From Lytechinus variegatus (taxonomy: Eukaryota > Echinodermata > Echinoidea > Temnopleuroida > Toxopneustidae): a stretch of 64,000 nucleotides of DNA. Positions 57,781-64,000 of the stretch are shown one piece after another. The stretch's first letter is position 1, and each line of letters starts with the position of its first letter. The notes below the pieces were generated by a model that saw only the letters and a list, made by a program, of their open reading frames with translations, made no database searches and was not told the DNA's origin. The translations under genes and the position numbers were made by a program. Location of the stretch: contig NC_054747.1 in assembly GCF_018143015.1 (NCBI RefSeq), positions 34,129,733 through 34,193,732 on the forward strand, written 5' to 3'.

Positions 57781-58406
57781 TTCAAAACCCATTAAACTAT
57801 ATTAAAATAAAAGGCGATGCATATTATCAGGGGATATGATGTTTTTTTTTATATACTATCTGTTTAACAAGATGGCTCTGGGCGCTACGTCGATAAGTCT
57901 TTGACATTTGTCGCTACCCAACATTCTTTATTATTATTTTTTCTTTATTTTTCGGGGTTTTATTTTGTCCTACGCTTTGTTTTCTGATGTTTTTGTGATT
58001 TTCTTCTGTGATGATGTCTTTGACATCTTTTATGTACGAATGTGGAAAACTTATGACCTTATGAACTTTTTGCTAATTAGGCATATATCTGGCAGAATGT
58101 AATAACAGTCCGAAACACTAGAGTAAGTCGATTGTGATTTCAAAGTTGCAGAGCGTAGAGAGTTTACTCAAACAAGGCATTTTGATGTAAATTATTGATT
58201 TTATGACACGATGTAATCGGTCTATAATTACAAGAAGAAGGCAAAAGTTATTAATTCAACCAAACCCATTATTTTTTTAAACTGATATAATCTGACTGAT
58301 AAAAGTGTATGAATATGATTGAAAATATAACTCTGATTCTAGGGATGGTAACTTCTGAACTTCCCTTGCCCAATTTGGGAAAATGTATATATACACACAC
58401 ACACAC

Positions 58407-58413
<7 letters not shown>

Positions 58414-58501
<88 letters not shown>

Positions 58502-58516
58502 CATATATATATATAA
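58414..58516. repeat. (TA)n microsatellite with CA lead
   Basis: A short (CA)n run then about 100 bases of TA. Tyr-Ile open frames on both strands are artefacts. Confidence 0.95.
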
Positions 58517-58572
58517 ATATATATATTTATATATATGTATCAATGACTTTAGAATTATTTTTGATTGGCGGG

Positions 58573-58790
58573 AGAATCAGGGTTATTTCACTGTCTCAGG
58601 TGATGAATTTGATCCCGTCAGGAATTATCTTCATAAATGGCGAATTACTTTCAAAATGAACTGGTTAAGGTATCCTTTCCTGGTCAGATATGGAATGTCA
58701 CTAACAGTAAACCTTCGACCCCCTAGGCTGCACCCTCAGTTTTTAGTGATTTTTGTCATTTTAACACACAAGTCTATGGGGAACGTTTTA
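58573..58790. repeat. Dispersed repeat R1, copy 2
   Basis: The longer copy of the repeat at 41017-41225, with CACTGTCTCAGGTGATGAAT, TTTGATCCCGTCAGG, CCTGGTCAGATATGGAATGT and ACACACAAGTCTATGGGGAA. No clear inverted ends. Confidence 0.55.
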
Positions 58791-59031
58791 CGCGCGTAGT
58801 AAATAGAGGTATTTCGTTACCTGATGCATCACAATGTAACTAATATCAAAATCAAACTTTGACTTTATTATCTTACATCAGTGATGGTTATAGGATGATT
58901 TACTTTCCTTTTCTTCTTGATTTATTGTGTCTTGGTTTTTGGTAATAAATAAGCAAGTAATGTTGGTACGTTTGGATTGTTTGTATAAGTTTGGATGTAT
59001 ATACTTGTGCTAGAGAAAGAGAAAATGGACA

Positions 59032-59033
<2 letters not shown>

Positions 59034-59065
<32 letters not shown>

Positions 59066-59100
59066 GGGGGGGAGGGAGAGAAAGAGAGAGAGAGAAAGAA
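59034..59100. repeat. (GA)n purine tract
   Basis: GAGA repeats with a GAGGGGGGGGAGGGAG block in the middle. Confidence 0.9.
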
Positions 59101-59531
59101 ATATCCATGCAAACCGTTTAATACAGTATACAGACCCGTGATTTTTTTAAAACAAGATCCGCGGTTCTGAGAATTAAACTCAAGTGGTGTGTGTAGGGGG
59201 TAGCAATTAAGCGTCTGTATTATTAGCATGATTAGCGAACAATGCTCACGTTTTGTCTGAAAATGAAATCAGTTACTAGAGTAACACACACCCTCACACA
59301 CACACTCCCTCACACACACGCACCCCCCCACACACACCCACCCATATATGTGTGTGTGTATTATAAAGGCAAACCATTATCACTATTCATATTCTCTTAC
59401 TTTTTCTCTTTTTTTTCATTTCTTCTCCAAATCTATTTTTCTTCTTTAATGTAGTCGCAATCAACCCCACCCCCGTTGTGTTGCCAAAGATTGCTCTATC
59501 AGCAATTCCTCAAGATAAGCAATTCCTCAAC

Positions 59532-59800
59532 GGCGCGTGTGGTCCAGTGGTTAGAGCATTGGACTCATAATCGCAAGGTTGTGAGTTCGATTCCCAACTC
59601 TGCCATTGTCTCCACTTTGATAAAAAGGCCCAAGAGTGATATCTGTCGTCTATTACGTCAGCCACTATGACTGATTAACCTAGACGTAAAATGTTTCCAA
59701 GGTAATTGGTTATATACCAGCTTGGCGTTTACCAGCAAAAAATGCTGTCCTGCCGAGTTCCTACGGGAGTTACCACAAACAGAAACAAAACACGTACGAA
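59532..59800 (+). mobile_element. tRNA-derived SINE (Met/CAT-like head)
   Basis: Box A GTGGTCCAGTGG, anticodon loop CTCATAA (CAT) and box B GAGTTCGATTC lie at tRNA spacing in 59535-59605. The body continues CTGCCATTGTCTCCACTTTG and runs through CTTGGCGTTTACCAGC to about 59800. The tRNA-like region has no proper acceptor stem, so it is a SINE head. Confidence 0.7.
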
Positions 59801-60933
59801 AATCATAAATGAATCTTTCACGTTTCGACACGTTTTCATCCTTGACTTACAAGTTTAGATATTTTTTTTTCACCCCGTTTCATTGTGTAAAGTTATTCTC
59901 TTTTCCAACCATTGTTAAGTATTATACGACTGCAAAACTTAATTTCTATTTCTCAATTGATCACAAAGCCTACTCAGCCGAGCTATTTTTTATTCTGTTT
60001 AGCAATTGTTGCACGCAACGCTACAGGATCAACCTAAATGGGATAAGTGACTGTCTAACATGAACGTATGCATAAGAGGAATGTCTAACATGAATGACAG
60101 GCGGGGGGCGGCAGGGGGCGAGAAAAGGGAAAAAGCAAGGAAGACAAAAAATTTGGTAAGAGAAAGAAAAGGAAGAAAAGGCAAATATACCTATTTAAAC
60201 AGATACATGTAGATTGGAAAATTGATAGAAAAATAATTGGATAGACCTAAAGAGAATACGACCGGGAAGAAAGAATGTGATGGCGAAATAGGCGCATGAT
60301 ATTAAGAATGCTAAATTTCATGCAATAACGGTCGCAGTCGGACAAAAAATAACTGAACTTGGAGAGGTAGCGGACCATTGCATTTGTCGATAACCAAGGG
60401 CTAGACATACCACTTTAATTACATCTAATAAGAATCTAATACGAATCTCCAAATTTTGTCCCGGTCTCTTCGCTCCCAAAATGTTGAAAAGAGTCGTAAA
60501 TGTAGTAGATAGACATGTAATTTTCTCAATGTGTCAAAACCTATCACTTAGTAAGAGTGTGACGAAAAGGCAAAGGGCTTATCTTGCTCGCTTCGCTCGC
60601 TCGGGACTTTTATCAAGAATCATTTTCCACATGCGCCATATGCATTATTGTGCCTTTTCTTTCTTACTCATCGCACTCCATTTGCACAGAACCTCGCACC
60701 AATATTCGCGCACAATCATGAGAAATCCTAGGCTGTTCGCATCATGACCGGGATTTTTTGTCCCCCCCTGACCACCGAACCCTGGTACGCCCCCTGATCA
60801 CACCCACATACCTCAAGTACATGGATACAGTAGATATGATCTTCGAACGTCATTCGACATATTGCATTGATTCTGAAGCTAGATCAAGCAGGACAGTGCA
60901 TCATTAACGTTCTGACGAACTTCTTCGCTGAAA

Positions 60934-63697
60934 ATGAAGCTGTTGTTTTGGTCACTACTGCTGCTGATGAGTTTAGGGGGGTTTCAGTCCTGTATTGGCG
61001 CACGGTTTCTCGTCCCGTCTGTAACGTTACTGCGCACACCAAGCCACCAAATGACACTTTCCACCATAACTCAAGCCCTGGTGCAGCGAGGTCATGAAGT
61101 GATATTTCTCATCATTGATAACCAGGGAGTTGGTGGTTTCCTGCCAGATTCCTACACGTCAAAGGTTATACTTCCGAATCCCATGACGGACCAAGATTTA
61201 CAGGAGTTTTCTGATTTCATAAACTCCGTGACGGATTGGACTAATGTGACAAAGCTGGAAGCATTGAAGGACCCACGTCCATGGAAATTAAAAGAGTATG
61301 CTAATTTTGGGTGTAGTGTTTTGTTTGAGAATACAGCTATTCTTGAGCAACTGAGGCTTTCAAACTTTGATGAACTTATAACGTACCCCGCCGTGGATGT
61401 CTGTGATACTCTTCTTGCGGCCTACTTGGATATACCATTCATCGTTGTAACAGGAACAAAAAGAGTTCCGGCCTTTCACGAAGGGATGCTAGGTATTCCA
61501 TCCCCAGTTTCCTATGTGCCTTTCAGTATATTATTCACACCAGAGCTGGGACACCGAATGACTTTCTTTGAACGGGTGACAAATACAGTAATGTTCTACG
61601 GTTTACATAATGCAATTGAATACCTCACCGTCTATCGTCATCTACGTCATCTTCAACGAACCTATGGTATTCGACCAGACCTGACTCCATGGCAGATCAT
61701 CAGTAAAGCAGATCTTTGGTTGTGCCATAACACTTGGGCTCTTGAATATCCGAGACCTATAGCTCCGAATTGGATCCCTATAGGAGGACTTACCATCAAG
61801 GAGCCCAGACCTCTCCCGGAGGATCTAGAAAGATTTATTCAAGGATCTGGAGACCATGGTTTTATTGTATTTACTTTGGTAAGAAAAATATCATTGATTG
61901 ATTCTTTATAAACCAGTGGTTGGCAGCAAGACCTGTCATCAATTTTAGGTGGACCTAGAAAAGGCAAATGTTTTTTTCTTCTTTCAGATTTTTCATTGTT
62001 AATGAAGTGTCTTTATTTCTTCATCTAATGACGAAAGTCCTTAGCTCAAGTGGAAAATATCGATTGTTAATTCTGAAACGGTTTCGTAATGAGCTTCTAA
62101 AAATTAGGTGGTTCCAGATATGGCGTATAAGGGGTAGAATTACTTTTAAAAACTGCGAGGGAATTAAGAGGAAGAAAATTCGAAAAAAGAAGGAAGAATA
62201 AGGGGTAGAATTACTTTTAAAAACTGCGAGGGAATTAAGAGGAAGAAAATTCGAAAAAAAGAAGGAAGAAACGTCTGAAAGGGAGAGGTCTTAATAGTGC
62301 AACGAGATTTATATAATAACAGCGATGCATTTGTGGAGAAAAATATATGAGTCGCTTTTACCCCTCACATCCCCCTATTGAAATAACATTGCACCGCGCT
62401 TTTTCAAATTAACATTCCATTCTGATATTGTTTTTTTAAAGGGGGGGGGGGTGTTATTTGATTGAGTTATAGGATCGCTCTCACGAATTGTCAATCTTAA
62501 CCTTTTTACACCTCTTGAGTTTTCTTCTTGTATATTTTTGTTTCGCTCTTTAATTTTATATAAAAGGGATCTATGGTTAATGGTCTTCCTAGTGACGCCC
62601 TCAACGATATAATTTCAAAAGTGTTCAGCGAATTGCCACAGAGGATACTGTGGAGATATTTGGGGGAAAAGCCCCGTTACCTAGGCAACAATACATTGAT
62701 CTCGGAATGGCTTCCACAAAATGACCTTTTGGGTAAGAATTTTTAATGTTGTGTCTTATTGTCCGAAGGGCCCGGGCGCTAATGGCCTTTAATATTTGAC
62801 CATCTGATCCTATACAGGCTTTTGTTTACGTCAACTGTTAGGATCTTGGGTCATAATGATAGAGTATCCTGTAACATTCTACCATTATACCAAATCGGGC
62901 CAGTGATAGAAGTTGTGTTGCTTTGTCTATTGAAATTAATTTGAGGTTGACCCCAAATCGGCTATTTTAGCTGGACTATTCCAGGACAATAATGTTGACT
63001 GAAACGTTCACCCATTTTGATGAAAATTATGTTGAATACATGCCATGGCCACATCAATGGGATTTCTCGCATGACCAATGGTCAAATAATGAATGTCTTT
63101 TTTAGTTTTAAATGATGCCTTTGTTTTTGTTACTTAGTGATAGTATTTTCATTATTATTCCTCCTTATGATGTAATCAGTGAACAAATTAACTGATTAGT
63201 CCAAAATATAATGAGCGTAGAAAATTGAATTATTTAATTATCAATGATGGGCATTATTATAGGTTATTACTATTATTATTATCATCATCATCATCATCAG
63301 TATTTTCATTATCGTTATCATTATTGTTATTTTAATTGTTATTATCATGAATATATTATTCTGATTATTTTCATCATCATCACCATCATTATTCTTTATT
63401 GTTGTTGTTGTTTCAATTATTATTATTATATCATCATCATTTCATTTCATTACATTTTCATTTATTTTCAAACCCAGCTCATCCTAAAGCTCGTTTACTG
63501 ATTTACCATGGGGGTAGTGCGGGGGTCTATGAAGCAATGAACTACGGTGTTCCGATGCTCCTCATGCCACTGGGCTTTGATCAGTTTACAAATGCGCATC
63601 AGGTAGCAGCGAAAGGGATGGGCTTTGCGTTGGACGTGACTGATTTAAGTGAACACGAGTTTGGGACGAGTATTAACAAGCTTCTCAATGATAAAAG
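60934..63697 (+). CDS. UDP-glycosyltransferase (UGT family), first three exons; 3' end beyond the window
   Basis: Exons 60934-61878, 62567-62732 and 63478-63697 join in phase (0, then 1, ending phase 2) with good GT-AG sites, giving 443 residues of a usual 520 or so. The protein moves a sugar from a UDP-sugar to a lipophilic acceptor in the ER lumen. A signal peptide covers residues 1-22 (LLFWSLLLLMSLGG). His38 in RTPSHQMTL is at the catalytic position. The donor-binding signature spans exons 2-3: EWLPQNDLLGHPK-like, here DLL(A)HPKARLLIYHGGSAG, then EAMNYGVPMLLMPLGFDQFT. The C-terminal membrane anchor and basic tail must be on the next exon. Oddity: where most UGTs have the partner Asp (SDP/TDP) this reads ITYP, with Tyr151. 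The start was chosen because it opens directly on the signal peptide. Confidence 0.9.
62128..62272 (+). repeat. Perfect tandem duplication of 71 bases in UGT intron 1
   Basis: AAGGGGTAGAATTACTTTTA and following, to GAAAATTCGAAAAAAGAAGG, occur twice in a row at about 62129 and 62200, differing by one A. A very recent event, or an assembly artefact. Confidence 0.9.
62567..62732 (+). CDS. UGT exon 2
   Basis: Acceptor TTTTATATAAAAG, donor TTGG|GTAAGA. Encodes GSMVNGLPSDALNDIISKV, then LPQRILWRYLGEKPRYLGNN and ISEWLPQND: the start of the C-terminal sugar-nucleotide-binding domain. Length 166, entering in phase 0 and leaving in phase 1. Confidence 0.88.
63258..63440. repeat. Imperfect TTA/TCA trinucleotide tract in UGT intron 2
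   Basis: Mixed ATT, ATC and GTT repeats just before the acceptor of exon 3. A long open frame across it is low complexity. Confidence 0.8.
63478..63697 (+). CDS. UGT exon 3
   Basis: Acceptor TTCAAACCCAG, donor AAAAG|GTATCT. Encodes HPKARLLIYHGGSAGVYEAM, GVPMLLMPLGFDQFTNAHQV and a tail ending NKLLNDKR. The HGG and DQ of the UGT signature are present. The family's usual Thr before HGG is Tyr here. Confidence 0.88.
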
Positions 63698-63841
63698 GTA
63701 TCTGTTTCACAGACGGATGTTTTACGTTGGTTTCATTGACTTAAATTCTTATCTGAGGTTTATTTGTATGTGTTTTATGGTGAAAACCTCTCCAATTCTT
63801 TGGTAAAGATTTCATAATGTGCACTATAGTCAGATAGTAGA

Positions 63842-63929
63842 AGTATAGTGGTGGTGGTGGTAGTATAGTAGTAGTGGTATAGTAGTAGTAGTGGTAGTGG
63901 TAGTGATAGTAGTAATAGTAGTAGTAGTA

Positions 63930-64000
<71 letters not shown>
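63842..64000. repeat. (AGT)n microsatellite running off the window
   Basis: GTA/GTG trinucleotides become pure AGT toward the right edge. Lies in the intron after UGT exon 3. Confidence 0.95.

Larger units (their letters stand above)
57781..60933. other. Intergenic region between peptide gene and UDP-glycosyltransferase gene
   Basis: Holds a (TA)n tract (58414-58516), dispersed repeat R1 copy 2, a (GA)n tract (59034-59100), CA/CT repeats (59286-59350), a SINE (59532-59800) and a CTTGCTCGCTTCGCTCGCTC patch near 60583-60602. No gene recognised, and no clear promoter of the glycosyltransferase gene. Confidence 0.4.

Noticed and set aside
58277-58799. Several overlapping open frames with Tyr-Ile repeats
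   Set aside because: Same artefact of a (TA)n tract; the downstream part is dispersed repeat R1.
59532-59605. Possible functional tRNA-Met gene
   Set aside because: Box A and box B are present, but there is no paired acceptor stem and a SINE body follows directly.
63244-63501. Tyr/His/Ile-rich open frame before UGT exon 3
   Set aside because: Low-complexity trinucleotide tract in the intron; the real exon starts at 63478 in another frame.

Overview
This looks like animal nuclear DNA, most likely from an echinoderm and probably a sea urchin. It is AT-rich, with intron-dense genes, GT-AG splice sites, tRNA-headed SINEs, CR1/L2-type LINE tails and many short foldback (MITE-like) elements. The ABC transporter is an ABCH-type half transporter, a family I associate with arthropods, some fishes and sea urchins. 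The species call is inference; no ribosomal or mitochondrial marker is present.

Layout. (1) 1-8.9 kb: 3' end of a plus-strand gene for a coiled-coil protein with a long acidic tail. Its last large exon can splice, in the same phase, to three different short terminal exons. (2) 8.9-19.9 kb: non-coding DNA with foldback elements, a LINE tail and a tandem array of about 155-bp units. (3) 19.95-41.5 kb, minus strand: a 20-exon ABCH-type gene that I could assemble from the ATP-binding domain to the stop codon with all splice phases matching. Two neighbouring exons each differ by one base from the expected length and would break the frame. Almost every long intron carries a foldback element, and one carries five perfect DR1 nuclear-receptor-type sites. 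(4) 41.5-50.7 kb: non-coding, with foldback elements, a (TA)n tract and a SINE. (5) 50.7-57.5 kb: a gene for a small secreted peptide precursor: signal peptide, seven acidic decapeptide repeats, a Lys-Arg site and a 26-residue four-cysteine peptide on its own exon. A decayed LINE and a LINE tail lie in its presumed 5' intron, and a nested pair of foldback elements lies in its coding intron. (6) 57.5-60.9 kb: repeats and a SINE. (7) 60.93-63.70 kb: first three coding exons of a UDP-glycosyltransferase; its membrane-anchor exon lies beyond the window. The window ends in an AGT trinucleotide tract.

The ABC transporter and the UDP-glycosyltransferase are both of types used in handling small lipophilic or foreign compounds, but nothing in the sequence shows they work together. 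The strongest candidate for something undescribed is the acidic-repeat/four-cysteine peptide gene.
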